Shown in pieces: positions 42,944 through 52,900 of a stretch of DNA of 64,000 bases. Position 1 is the first letter of the stretch. Each line of letters starts with the position of its first letter. The notes beneath the pieces were generated by a model. It had not been told where the DNA came from. It was given only the letters and a program-made list of their open reading frames with translations, and ran no database searches. Position numbers and translations under genes: made by a program. The stretch comes from Rhodospirillales bacterium (GTDB lineage Bacteria; Pseudomonadota; Alphaproteobacteria; ATCC43930; CGMCC-115725), in NCBI GenBank assembly GCA_028288725.1, contig JAQGIC010000058.1, positions 1-64,000 of the forward strand, given 5' to 3'.

Positions 42944-44059
42944 ATGTTCCAACCGACTGTTCCGGTCGACGCGTCTCTTGCGGAACGGGCACCGGGTAAA
43001 TTCGGGAGCCTGGAGTTTGCACGCGGAGTCGCGGCTCTGCTCGTCGTGCTGGACCATGCCGGCTACCTGGTCGCCGAGGATCGATATTTCGGCCGCCAGG
43101 CTTTCGATGGACTCCTGTTGAATTTCCATGTCGGCGTGGATTTCTTTTTCGTTTTGAGCGGATTCATTATTTCGACGGTGCATTGGGGCGATGCCGGGCG
43201 GCCAGACCGGCTCCGGCGCTATGCGAGGCGGCGTTTCATGCGCATTTTTCCGCCGTACTGGATCATCCTGACGTTCGTGGTGATCACCTACGCCCTGTCG
43301 CCCCAGCTGGGGGTCGCCCGACAGCACGCATGGCCCAATGTCCTGGCATCCTACGCCCTGTTCCCCATGCCCGACCAACCGGTGCTCGGCGTCGCCTGGA
43401 CGCTTGTGTTCGAAATGGCGTTCTATGTTCTGTTTGGCGGGCTCATCGTCGTCGGGCGTTCGATCCTCTGGCTCGCCGTGCCCTGGGCGGCATCGATCCT
43501 GTGGGCGGGCGTCTTTGGCGCCCACGGCTATCCGGTCGATTTTCTGACCAGCCCCTATCACCTCGAGTTCATCATGGGGGTGCTGGTGGCGTGGGCGGCG
43601 CGATCGCAGGTGCCGCGGGACCCGCTGGGGATGGTGCTGCTGGCCGGCATTGGCGGGCTGACCTTCGCGGCATGCGCTCTCGTCATGACGCCGGCCTCGA
43701 TCCTGGAAACGCCGCTGGTCGGTCGGCTGGCGTTCGGCGGCGCGGCGGCTGCGGTAATTCTCGGGACCGCCCGACTGGAAATGAACGGGTTCTTACGTAT
43801 TCCGGCAGGCCTTCAGCTGTTGGGGGCGATGTCCTATTCGCTCTATCTCAGCCACGTGGTCACGGAATCGCTGTTCATGCGCTTCGCCATGAAGCTGCCC
43901 GCGTCCATCCGATCACCGGAGATGGTGGCGATTCTCGTCTCCCTCGCCGGCGTGGCCGGCGGGTGGGCCTTCTGGCGCCTGATCGAGCGGCCGCTCTTGA
44001 GACGCTTCAACGGTCGCCGCCCGACAATCGTGCCGGTCTCGCCGTCGCTCTCGGGCTGA
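42944..44059 (+). CDS. acyltransferase family 3 (O-acetyltransferase) membrane protein
   Basis: A 371-residue integral membrane acyltransferase of the OafA/ExoZ type. Visible motifs: SLEFARGVAALLVVLDHAGYL (the conserved His in helix 1), FHVGVDFFFVLSGFIIS, RYARRRFMRIFPPYWIILT (R-x10-R region), LGVAWTLVFEMAFY, and about ten membrane segments. It would O-acetylate the polymer or its lipid-linked repeat. It stands alone and is divergent from the CpsD-like gene. Confidence 0.9.
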   Translation: MFQPTVPVDASLAERAPGKFGSLEFARGVAALLVVLDHAGYLVAEDRYFGRQAFDGLLLNFHVGVDFFFVLSGFIISTVHWGDAGRPDRLRRYARRRFMRIFPPYWIILTFVVITYALSPQLGVARQHAWPNVLASYALFPMPDQPVLGVAWTLVFEMAFYVLFGGLIVVGRSILWLAVPWAASILWAGVFGAHGYPVDFLTSPYHLEFIMGVLVAWAARSQVPRDPLGMVLLAGIGGLTFAACALVMTPASILETPLVGRLAFGGAAAAVILGTARLEMNGFLRIPAGLQLLGAMSYSLYLSHVVTESLFMRFAMKLPASIRSPEMVAILVSLAGVAGGWAFWRLIERPLLRRFNGRRPTIVPVSPSLSG

Positions 44060-44074
44060 TACGGCGACCCGTTC

Positions 44075-44476
44075 CTATTTCGGCGATTGAACCCAAGGGT
44101 CCGGGCGCATGGCGAGCCCGCCCGTCCGCTTTTCGAACAGAGGCGCGCTTTCTTCGGGCGTGGCGCCAAGTTCGCCCGGCAGGGGAGAATGGTCCAGGGC
44201 CAGTCCCGTCCCCGGCGTGCTTTCGATCCGCATGCCGCTGTTCGGGCCCCGGTCGTCGCGGAAACTCGATCGGACGGCATCGTCATCGCCGCCGCCCCCA
44301 TGGCGATGGACCGAGGAATCGGGCGCCGGTCGGGCAGGGACGGTGACCGAAGGCGTCTCGTCGGGCGCGTCATCGGATTGTGCCCGACAAGGTGCCGGAA
44401 CCAGGCCGCCCAACAGCAGGGTTGCAACCAGCGTGAACGCCGCCTGCCGGTGCAGAAGAAGAGCGGTACCTGCCAT
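44075..44476 (-). CDS. small exported protein of unknown function
   Basis: A 133-residue protein with a signal peptide (QAAFTLVATLLLGGLVPAPCRAQ). The mature part is disordered and charged (DDAPDETPSVTVPARPAPDSSVHRHGGGGDDDAV) and no family is recognised. It lies 15 bases from the beta-helix gene stop on the same strand, so co-transcription with it is likely. Weak ribosome site. Confidence 0.55.
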   Translation of the reverse strand: MAGTALLLHRQAAFTLVATLLLGGLVPAPCRAQSDDAPDETPSVTVPARPAPDSSVHRHGGGGDDDAVRSSFRDDRGPNSGMRIESTPGTGLALDHSPLPGELGATPEESAPLFEKRTGGLAMRPDPWVQSPK

Positions 44477-44491
44477 CCGAACGGACCTTCC

Positions 44492-45757
44492 CTAGCGACG
44501 GTGTTGATAGGCGCCGATGTCGACCGTGCCGTCGCCAGGACGACCGGCGCCGTCGAGGTCGAGGCTGGATCCACGGGCGGGTGAGCCGGCGTTCACAGCT
44601 TTGCTGTTCGGCATCAAATGAAAATCATGGTCGCCTTCGCTCGTGAAGCCGGCCGCGTCCGCGAGGAAGTTATGGCTTCCCCACGAGATCTCGGCGGCAT
44701 CCCGCCCAAGTCCGGGCGGCTTGCCGCCAACCATCATGTTGTAGTCCCCGTCCAGGCGTTTGGTATGCGCCAGCATGATCGCAAAGGCCTTGTTGCCGTG
44801 GGCGTCGACCAGGTTGTTGAAGATTTTGATATGGTCGGCGAACGCCACATAGATTTCACCATATGTGCCGTCAACCATTCGGGCGTCGAGCAAGTTCCCC
44901 GACGAGGTATTATTGCGCAGACTGACATCGTCGCTGTAGAAGACCTCGATGCCGCGGCCGCCGTTGCCGTAGGCGATATTGTTCTCGACCAGGGTGGCCG
45001 CGCGGTACCGGGGCGTCTTGCGACCCTGCCAGACCTGATCATGCCGGAAATCATCGATGATGATGCCGTTGCCGTCGGTCGTGTGACCGGCGGCCCGGGC
45101 GGGCAGCTTCGGATCCGGCACCTTGTTCATGTTGCCATAGGCGAGGTTGCCGCTGATGACATTGTGGAAGCCGGGCGCGTCGTCGACGTTCGCCGCCTGG
45201 TAGAGGCTGATGCCGCTGCATTGCCAGGGCGATCGCATGCCGTTCCCGAACACGCGATTGTGCCGGATCTCGATGTGGTCGGTCTGAATTGCCGCGATGC
45301 CGCCGCAACCGGAATCATGCGCGACCGTATCGGTGATCTTGACGTGATGATGGCCCGGTTGCACGACGATCGCGCTGCCCAGATCGCCGGACGATGCCGC
45401 ATCGATCCGCGAGAGACGAATATAGTCGGCGGCGATCGTCACCGCGTCGCCATCGGTGCGGATCTGCGGCAGTGCCCCCTCGGAGCCGCCAACCTCGATC
45501 GGCGCCGCGGCCGTTCCCGACTTCGTCAGGCGGAGCGGTTCGCTGTAATGCCCGCTCTCGATGACGAGATGATCTCCCGGCATCAGCTGTTCGGTTGCCT
45601 GGGCGAGGCTGCGAACGGCGCTGGTCGGCGACAGCCCGTCTCCCTGGTCAGATCCCTGTTCGACGCTGACGTAGTAAGTCGTCGCCCAGGCGGGCGTGGC
45701 CGATGCCAGGCTGGCCAGAACGAGGATCACGCTGCAGGACCGGCGTCGGAACCTCAT
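44492..45757 (-). CDS. secreted parallel beta-helix protein
   Basis: A 421-residue exported protein and second beta-helix member of the locus. Signal peptide (CSVILVLASLASATPAWA), then YYVSVEQGSDQGDGLSPTSAVRSLAQA (the start common to DUF1565-like/pectate-lyase-type helices) and short turns such as HHVKITDTVAHDSGC, DHIEIRHNRVFGNG and DDVSLRNNTSSGN. A DGNGIIIDDFR motif near residue 250 matches the protein at 25205-26764, although their N-terminal domains differ. ATG 45757 gives the best signal peptide; a GTG 23 codons upstream is also open. It may cleave or epimerise the exopolysaccharide. Confidence 0.8.
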   Translation of the reverse strand: MRFRRRSCSVILVLASLASATPAWATTYYVSVEQGSDQGDGLSPTSAVRSLAQATEQLMPGDHLVIESGHYSEPLRLTKSGTAAAPIEVGGSEGALPQIRTDGDAVTIAADYIRLSRIDAASSGDLGSAIVVQPGHHHVKITDTVAHDSGCGGIAAIQTDHIEIRHNRVFGNGMRSPWQCSGISLYQAANVDDAPGFHNVISGNLAYGNMNKVPDPKLPARAAGHTTDGNGIIIDDFRHDQVWQGRKTPRYRAATLVENNIAYGNGGRGIEVFYSDDVSLRNNTSSGNLLDARMVDGTYGEIYVAFADHIKIFNNLVDAHGNKAFAIMLAHTKRLDGDYNMMVGGKPPGLGRDAAEISWGSHNFLADAAGFTSEGDHDFHLMPNSKAVNAGSPARGSSLDLDGAGRPGDGTVDIGAYQHRR

Positions 45758-45932
45758 GCGCCGAGGCACTGGCCGGGGATGCCGGCGATCAGCGCGCGCT
45801 TTGTCATGGAAAGGCTCCAAAGGCACAAATGGGGTAAAGCCATCATCTGTTCCGCTCGCGCCATCCGACGGCTGCGATCGCGTTCCGGCAGGCTGCGAAC
45901 GAGAATCCGCGACGGTTGTTCCCCAAATCTTT

Positions 45933-45957
45933 CCGCGTTCGGACGGCGGTTTTTTTT
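45933..45957 (+). terminator. intrinsic terminator-like hairpin in leader of the NRPS-PKS cluster (possible attenuator)
   Basis: Stem CCGCGT (45933-45938) pairs with ACG-G-CGG (45943-45949, one bulged G) around a TCGG loop and is followed by eight Ts (45950-45957). Reading on the plus strand it ends 75 bases before the first oxygenase ATG. The upstream gene is divergent, so no plus-strand gene ends here. Two more hairpins follow: CGGGAG (45966-45971)/CTCCCG (45981-45986), and CGTTG-AAG-CAACG (45988-46000). Confidence 0.65.
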
Positions 45958-46031
45958 ACAAGACGCGGGAGAAACGGCCGCTCCCGACGTTGAAGCAACG
46001 GTAGACGGAGCCTCAACGAGATAGAGCAGTC

Positions 46032-46931
46032 ATGGAAACGTCTCATGCAGCGGCCGAAATGGTGTGGGCGCCGGAGGCCTTCGCCGCAAAATTCGACCGC
46101 GAACCGTTCGGCTTCGAACATAATCTGTCCGGGCTCGGCCTGTTCGGCTTTGACAATCTGACCGCGCTCGCCCGGCAGTATGCGGGCTTCGATCAGGATT
46201 ATTTCGTGGCGGGCAGTGCGCCGACTCCGGGTACGGAATTCTACGCCGTGCCGAGGCTCTATCAGCAGCCGCACGAAGCGCTGGAGCATCTGGACGACGC
46301 CGCGTACCGGGTGCTTTTGAAACGCCCGGAAAAATTCGCCCCGGACTTCGCGGACCTGCTCCGGCACCTGTTCGCACAGGTCGTCGCGGCGGCCGGGCAG
46401 CTTGCCAAAGAAGAGATCGTTCGCCTGGAATCCGCGATCTTCATCAGTTCCGCCGCGGCGACGACCCCGTTTCATTTTGATCCGGAGGTCAATTTCTTCA
46501 GCCAGATCGAGGGGGAGAAGACCTATCACGTCTATCCCCCCGCTGCGGTCACCGAGACCGAACTGGAACGGTTCTACAAGCGCGGGATCGTCAATATCGG
46601 GCAACTGGATCTGTCGAAACGGCAAATCAGCCAGGAATGCGTTTTCAATCTCGAGGCCGGCCGCGGGCTGCACCAACCGCAGAACTCGCCGCATTGGGTC
46701 GAGACCGGTCGATCGCGCTCCATCTCCTACAGTTTCGTGTTCGAGACCGCGTCGTCGAGGGCGCGGGGGCGCGCGCGGTCCTGCAACCACTATCTGCGCA
46801 AGCTCGGATTCCACCCGGCGCCGCCCGGGATCCACCCGGCAATCGACGCGCTCAAGTCGGGAACGATGCAGTTCGTTATTCCCGCCCGCCAAGGCGTCGC
46901 GCGCTCGGTGCGCGGCATGCTCGGCCGCTAG
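46032..46931 (+). CDS. JmjC/cupin-like Fe(II)/2-oxoglutarate oxygenase
   Basis: A 299-residue protein of the JmjC-like cupin family. The metal triad is visible: HFD (H148, D150) in TTPFHFDPEVNFFSQIEGEK and H221 in PQNSPHWVETG. Lysine-containing GEKTYHVYPP after the HxD fits 2-oxoglutarate binding. It is the first gene of the NRPS-PKS unit and is followed after 21 bases by a paralogue. Likely a hydroxylase tailoring an amino acid or the peptide; substrate unknown. Confidence 0.82.
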   Translation: METSHAAAEMVWAPEAFAAKFDREPFGFEHNLSGLGLFGFDNLTALARQYAGFDQDYFVAGSAPTPGTEFYAVPRLYQQPHEALEHLDDAAYRVLLKRPEKFAPDFADLLRHLFAQVVAAAGQLAKEEIVRLESAIFISSAAATTPFHFDPEVNFFSQIEGEKTYHVYPPAAVTETELERFYKRGIVNIGQLDLSKRQISQECVFNLEAGRGLHQPQNSPHWVETGRSRSISYSFVFETASSRARGRARSCNHYLRKLGFHPAPPGIHPAIDALKSGTMQFVIPARQGVARSVRGMLGR

Positions 46932-46952
46932 CTCTCGCCAGGCGAAATATCC

Positions 46953-47909
46953 ATGGACGCCTCGACCCAAAAGCAGGATGCCGCCCGTGACGGGCGCATT
47001 GATCGCCCCTTGCCGACGGATGCGGATCGGCAGTTCGCTCGATGTTACAACAAGTCCAGTTTCATGTTCGAACATGGCTTCGCCGGACATCCGGTGTTCG
47101 ACTTGCCCGAACTGGTCGCGCTGTCGCGGCGCCTGCCCGAGCATCCCTATTTTGCTTATTGGTCGAACGGCCCGGTGCGGGTCGAGGACCGCTGGGAAAC
47201 CGGGCAGCGGGTGCGCGAAAGCCTTCAGGAAACCATCGCCGAGATCGAGCATAACAACTCGCTCGTCATCCTGAAGCATGTCGAGCAGGATCCGGTCTAC
47301 GCACCGTATTTCCAGGAGTTCCTGGCGCGGATCGTCGATTGCTGCGGCCCGGAGATGCGGGACGACGTGCATGTCGGCGAAGTGCTGATTCTGATCAGCT
47401 CGCCGAACCGCGTGACGTCCTACCACATCGACGCCGAAGCGAATTTTCTGGTGCAGGTCACCGGGGACAAGATCGCCCATGTGTTTCCCCATGACCATCC
47501 GGCCGTCATGTCGGACGCCGAACTGGAACGGTTTCACGCCGGGGATTTCAACGGCGCGGTCTACAAGGAAACGAGCCAGGCTACGGCCAGGAGCTTCGAT
47601 CTGAAGGCAGGGTACGGCATCCATATTCCGACGCACGCGCCCCACTGGGTGCAAAATGGGAATAACGTCTCGGTCGCGCTCAGCGTCAATTTCGAGCTCA
47701 AATCGGTTGCCGATCTGGCGATGATCTACCGCTTCAACCGGTGGGCCCGCAAACTCGGCGCAAGGCCGTCCTCGCCCGGCGTTCATCCCAGGCGCGACGG
47801 CGCAAAGCGCGCGATCGCGAAAACGGCGTTGAGCATCAAACAGCTGATCCGGCCGACCGATACCGGGCCGTCCTACGCGACCTGGTCTCCAAACCGGGAA
47901 GCGCGCTAG
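46953..47909 (+). CDS. second JmjC/cupin-like Fe(II)/2-oxoglutarate oxygenase
   Basis: A 318-residue paralogue of the preceding gene. HID (H158, D160) lies in TSYHIDAEANFLVQVTGDK and H231 in HAPHWVQNG, again completing the iron triad. The middle differs, with a longer N-terminal helix set and a CCGPEM segment. Paired paralogues suggest two hydroxylations or different positions. It ends 165 bases before the A-PCP gene and has a moderate AGGCGAAA ribosome site. Confidence 0.82.
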   Translation: MDASTQKQDAARDGRIDRPLPTDADRQFARCYNKSSFMFEHGFAGHPVFDLPELVALSRRLPEHPYFAYWSNGPVRVEDRWETGQRVRESLQETIAEIEHNNSLVILKHVEQDPVYAPYFQEFLARIVDCCGPEMRDDVHVGEVLILISSPNRVTSYHIDAEANFLVQVTGDKIAHVFPHDHPAVMSDAELERFHAGDFNGAVYKETSQATARSFDLKAGYGIHIPTHAPHWVQNGNNVSVALSVNFELKSVADLAMIYRFNRWARKLGARPSSPGVHPRRDGAKRAIAKTALSIKQLIRPTDTGPSYATWSPNREAR

Positions 47910-48074
47910 CGGCGGCATTTCATCCGGCTTGTCGCCGTTGGCAGACCCCGCCGATCTCGGCTGGAGACACGGCCGCGAGCCCATTCAAAAATATTGACTC
48001 AATAACAATGAACTTTCCGGAATTCCTTTCCGTTTTCGATCTGCTGTACCAACCCGCGAATTCGAGAAGACGGC

Positions 48075-49961
48075 ATGGATCAGGAACCGATGCACAAAGA
48101 TACCGGTCCCGACAGGCCGCTTCTGTCCCCGTCAGTGACCTCCGTCTTCGCGGAGATTGCTCGGCTTCAGGGTGATCGGATCGCGCTAATCCATGATGAC
48201 GGGAACTTTAGCTACCGAGAACTGGATATAGCGTCGGACCGCATTGCCGGGCATCTCGCTGCGCAGTTGATCGGACCCGGCGCGTTCGTGGGCCTGTGCG
48301 CCGAGACGTCGGCGGCGTGCATCGCCGCCATTCTTGGGATTCTCAAGGTCGGCGCAGCCTATATCCCGTTCGATCCGTCCTACCCGCCCCGGCTGCTCGA
48401 CTTTGTGCGCCAAGACAGCGCCCCGGCGATGATGCTGTATTCGCGGCGGCAACGGCATCTCATGGCCCCGACGGACAGGGGCCTCGTCATCGAGGACCTG
48501 CTGGAACAGGCATCGGCGGGGCGCTTTGTCGGCGAGGCCAATGCGCCCGACCAAATCGCCTATCTCATGTATACCTCCGGTTCGACCGGTCGGCCGAAGG
48601 GCGTGATCGTGCCCCATCGCGCGATCGTCCGGCTGGTCCAGGGGGCCGACTACGCCCGGCTCGACGCGGACGAGGTGATCCTGCAACAGGCGCCGCTGTC
48701 GTTCGATGCGTCGACCTTCGAGATCTGGGGCGCGCTTCTCAATGGCGGCGTTTTGGCGATACCGCCCGGCGGCCGCGCGTCTCTCGATGACATTGCCGGG
48801 GCGATCGCGCGGTTCAAGGTCACGACCTTGTGGCTGACGGCGGGACTGTTCCACCTGATGGTGGATCATCGGCTCGAGGCGCTCCGGCCCTTGCGGCAGC
48901 TGCTCGCCGGCGGCGATGTCCTCTCGGCGGCCCATGTGAGAAAGCTTCGGGCGGCCTTGCCTTCGGTCTGTCTGATCAACGGTTACGGCCCGACCGAAAA
49001 CACGACATTCAGCTGCTGTTATACCGTCGAGGCAGAGCCGGGCGACACCATTCCGATCGGCACGGCGATCAATGGAACCTCGGTCCATATTTTGGACGAG
49101 GACGGCCGGCCCGTTGCCGACGGGGACAGCGGCGAGCTTCATGTCGGCGGTCTCGGGCTCGCGCACGGCTACCTCAACCGACCGGAGCTGACGGCGGAGA
49201 AATTCGTCCCGAACCCGTTCGCCGATCAGCCCGGAGAGCGCCTGTACCGAACCGGCGACCGCGTTCGCCGTCGAGCGGACGGCAATCTGGAGTTCCTCGG
49301 GCGCGCCGATCGTCAGGTGAAAATCAACGGTAAGCGGGTCGAGCTCGATGAAATCGAGGCGACGGTCCGGCGAAGCGATCTTGTCGGCGACGCGGCCACG
49401 GCGGTGGTCGACGGCGCGAACGGGGCCCGGATGATCGCGCTCTTCGTGACGCCGCGCGATGCGTCGGTTGGGACCGTCGATGCCCTGCGCCGCTTCATCA
49501 TCGCGGAATTGCCGGACTACATGATGCCGGGGCGGATCGAATTGATGCGCGAGCTACCGCTGTCGCCGACCGGAAAGCTCGACCGGATCAAGCTCGTCGA
49601 GGGCCTCGCCAAGCCGGCCGGGCCTGCCGGTCCGGCCCCGATCGGACATATCCCGCAGACCGTCCGCGCCGCCTGGCGCCAGGCGCTCGCAACGGATGCG
49701 TTCGGTATGGACGACAATTTCTTTGATCTTGGCGGCACGTCGCTGCAGCTGGTCGGGATGCATGCCGGATTGCAAAGCGCGCTCGGCCGCTCGTTGCCCC
49801 TGCTCGAATTTTTCGACCATCCGACCGTCCGCAGTCTCGCCACCTGGCTTGAAGGCGGTCCCGCGTCCGCGCCGATTTCGACCGTCCAGCAGGATTTGGC
49901 GGCCAAGCGCAACGCAGCGCTCGCCCGCACCCGCCTTGCCCGAGGAATGGATCTCCCATGA
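48075..49961 (+). CDS. NRPS loading protein, adenylation-PCP (A-T)
   Basis: A 628-residue protein with no condensation domain. The A domain (about 25-520) has YTSGSTGRPKG (A3), FDASTFEIWGALLNGG (A4), NGYGPTENTT (A5), GELHVGG (A6), YRTGDR (A7), and LSPTGKLDR with the A10 lysine. The PCP (about 530-600) carries S556 in LGGTSLQLV. Hand alignment to the GrsA pocket gives the code DAFWLGGTFK, one change from the published valine code DAFWIGGTFK, so valine or a close branched residue is likely. Its stop overlaps the PKS start (ATGA), and it should hand its aminoacyl group to the downstream KS. Confidence 0.92.
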   Translation: MDQEPMHKDTGPDRPLLSPSVTSVFAEIARLQGDRIALIHDDGNFSYRELDIASDRIAGHLAAQLIGPGAFVGLCAETSAACIAAILGILKVGAAYIPFDPSYPPRLLDFVRQDSAPAMMLYSRRQRHLMAPTDRGLVIEDLLEQASAGRFVGEANAPDQIAYLMYTSGSTGRPKGVIVPHRAIVRLVQGADYARLDADEVILQQAPLSFDASTFEIWGALLNGGVLAIPPGGRASLDDIAGAIARFKVTTLWLTAGLFHLMVDHRLEALRPLRQLLAGGDVLSAAHVRKLRAALPSVCLINGYGPTENTTFSCCYTVEAEPGDTIPIGTAINGTSVHILDEDGRPVADGDSGELHVGGLGLAHGYLNRPELTAEKFVPNPFADQPGERLYRTGDRVRRRADGNLEFLGRADRQVKINGKRVELDEIEATVRRSDLVGDAATAVVDGANGARMIALFVTPRDASVGTVDALRRFIIAELPDYMMPGRIELMRELPLSPTGKLDRIKLVEGLAKPAGPAGPAPIGHIPQTVRAAWRQALATDAFGMDDNFFDLGGTSLQLVGMHAGLQSALGRSLPLLEFFDHPTVRSLATWLEGGPASAPISTVQQDLAAKRNAALARTRLARGMDLP

Positions 49962-52900
49962 GCGAAAATGAGAAGCTGCTGGGTCCCGGTATTGCCATCG
50001 TCGGCATGGCCGGGCGTTTCCCCGGCGCCGACACGCCCGAGGCGCTGTGGGAGAATATCTGCGCCGGCGTCGAGTCGATCACCCGCTTTAGCGAGGCCGA
50101 TCTGGACGATTGGCTGGACGCTTCGGAGCGGGCCGCGCCGAACTATGTCAAGGCGCGCCCGATCCTGAAGGATGTGGATCGGTTCGATCCGGAATTCTTC
50201 GGGATGTACGCCAACGAGGCGGCCCTGACCGACCCGCAGCACCGGGTCTTTCTCGAATGCAGCTGGCAGGCGCTCGAGGACGGCGGCTACGACCCGTCGG
50301 CCTATGCGGGTGCGATCGGCGTCTTCGCCGGCAGCAGCATGAATACCTATTTTCTCAATAACGTCTGCGCCGACCGGTCGACGATCGAACGGTTCACCAC
50401 CAGCTTCCAGGTCGGTTGCTATCCGATGCTGCTGGGCGCCGGCCAAGAGTTCCTGGCGACGCGCGTCGCCTACAAGCTTGGGCTGACCGGCCCCGCGATT
50501 ACGGTGCAGTCCGCCTGTTCGACATCGCTCGTCGCGGTCGGGCAGGCGTGCCAAAGCCTGCTGCTGTATCAAAGCGACATGGCGCTGGCCGGCGGCGTGT
50601 CGATCAGCTTTCCGCAGCAGCGCGGCTATATGCACCAGGAAGGCGGATTGGCCTCGGCAGATGGTCATTGCCGCACGTTCGACGCCGCGGCCAGCGGCAC
50701 GGTGTTCGGCAGCGGCGCCGGGGTCGTGCTGCTGAAACGTCTGGAAGACGCGATCGCCGATGGCGACCAGATCTATGCCGTCATCCGGGGCGTCGGCATG
50801 AACAACGACGGTGCCACCAAGATCGGCTTCACCGCGCCCAGCGCCGAAGGCCAGGCCGTTGCGATCGAGCAGGCCCTGGCGCTCGCCGGCGTCAATGCCC
50901 GCGACATCAGCTATGTCGAATGCCACGGGACGGCGACGCCGCTCGGCGATCCGATCGAGGTTGCGGGGCTGACGAGGGCATTTCGCAAGACGACCGACGA
51001 GAGACAATTCTGCGCGCTGGGCTCGGTGAAGACGAACGTCGGTCATCTGGACGCGGCGGCAGGCGTCACGGGCCTGATCAAGACGGCGCTCGCGCTCCGG
51101 CACGCGAAACTGCCCCCCACGCTGCATTACACCACCCCCAATCCGCAGATCGATTTCCAGGCCTCGCCGTTCTTCGTCAATACCGTTCTCGGCGACTGGC
51201 CGGCCGGGAAGGGGCCGCGGCGCGCGGGCGTCAGTTCCTTCGGCGTCGGCGGCACCAATGTGCATGTCGTGGTCGAAGAAGCGCCCCCTGCGGATGCGTC
51301 GAGCGAAATCGCGGGCCCGCAGTTGCTGGTGCTGTCGGGGCGGACGCCGAACGCCGTCTCCGAGGCGCGCACCCGCCTCGCGGGGTACCTGCGCAGCCAT
51401 CCGGACCTGAGCCTTCAGGATGTCGCGACAACTCTGCAGAGCGGCCGCCGTCGGTTCAAGCACCGGTTTGCCGCGGTCTGCCGCGATCGCGCCGATGCCC
51501 TGCAAAAGCTGGAGGACGGGAGCCTCGGCGCCGGCGGCGACGCAGGATCGGCCGAGCCGACGACGCTCGCCTTGCTGTTCCCGGGGCAGGGCGCGCAATA
51601 CCCGCAGATGGGGCGGGATCTCTATGCGACCGAGCCCACCTTTCGCCACGCGGTAGATGCCTGCGCGGACATTCTTCATCGGCTGACCGGCACCGATATC
51701 CGTGCCTATCTCTATCCGGAAGAGTCGGTGGAGGACGCCGGCAAGCAGCTGATGTCGACGCTCGTCGCGCAGCCGGCGATCTTCACGGTCGAATACGCCT
51801 TGGCGCAATTGTGGCTGAGCTGGGGTCTGACGCCTCAGACGATGATCGGCCATAGCATCGGCGAATTCGTCGTCGCCTGTCTGGCGGGAGTCTTCTCGCT
51901 TGAAGACGCGTTGAGGATCGTCGCCGCCCGCGGGCGGTTGATGCAGGACCTGCCGACCGGCGCGATGCTCGCGGTCCGGCTGACGCCCGACGAGATCGAA
52001 CCGATCCTGCCGCCGTCGCTCGCCATCGCGGCCATCAATGGGCCGACGCTCTCCGTCGTCGCCGGCCCCCACGATGCCATCGCGGCCTTTCAGGCGATGC
52101 TGGAAGCCCGCGGCGCGTTCAGTCGCCTGCTGGCGACCTCCCACGCCTTTCATTCGCCGATGATGGATCCGATGGTCGCGGCTCTGCGCGACACGGTCGC
52201 GGCCGTCAGCCTGTCGGCGCCGCGGTTTTCCTATGTCTCGACGGTGAGCGGTGGCTGGATCGCCCCCCATGAAGCGACCTCGCCCGACTATTGGGCGCGC
52301 CATGCGCGCGAGCCCGTACGGTTTCACGCGGCGCTGAAGACCCTGTTCGAAAACGGCAATCCTGTCGTCCTCGAGGTCGGTCCCGGCACGACGCTGACCA
52401 ATCTCGCGCGCCAGGCCATTCGCGGCCTCGACCAGCGTGCCGTCGCGTCCTTGTCGGACTCCAGCCGGGAGACCGGCGATGTGGATGCCCTTCTGACCGC
52501 CGTCGGCGATCTTTGGACCGCCGGGATCGACATCGATTTCACGGCGGTGCGCCAGGGCCGCGGCCGGCGGATTTCCCTACCCACATATCCGTTCCAGCGC
52601 AGCAGCCACTGGGTCGCGCCCCCCTCCCGTCTCGCATCTTCTGACAGCGCCAGCGTCCGGCTCGCTCCCCCGACAGCGCCTGCTCCATCAGAGGAACCGG
52701 TTTCCATGCCCGACACTTCCGCTCAGCCCGCGACCGCCGCTTCGGGCCATGCCGAACTTCATACGTTGATCAGGAGCACCATCGAAGACCTGTCCGGGGA
52801 ATCCATGGCCGGTACGGAACTGGGCACGAGCTTCCTGGAAATGGGCTTCGATTCCCTCTTCCTGGGCCAGGTGGCGCAACGGTTGCAGAACCAGACCAAG

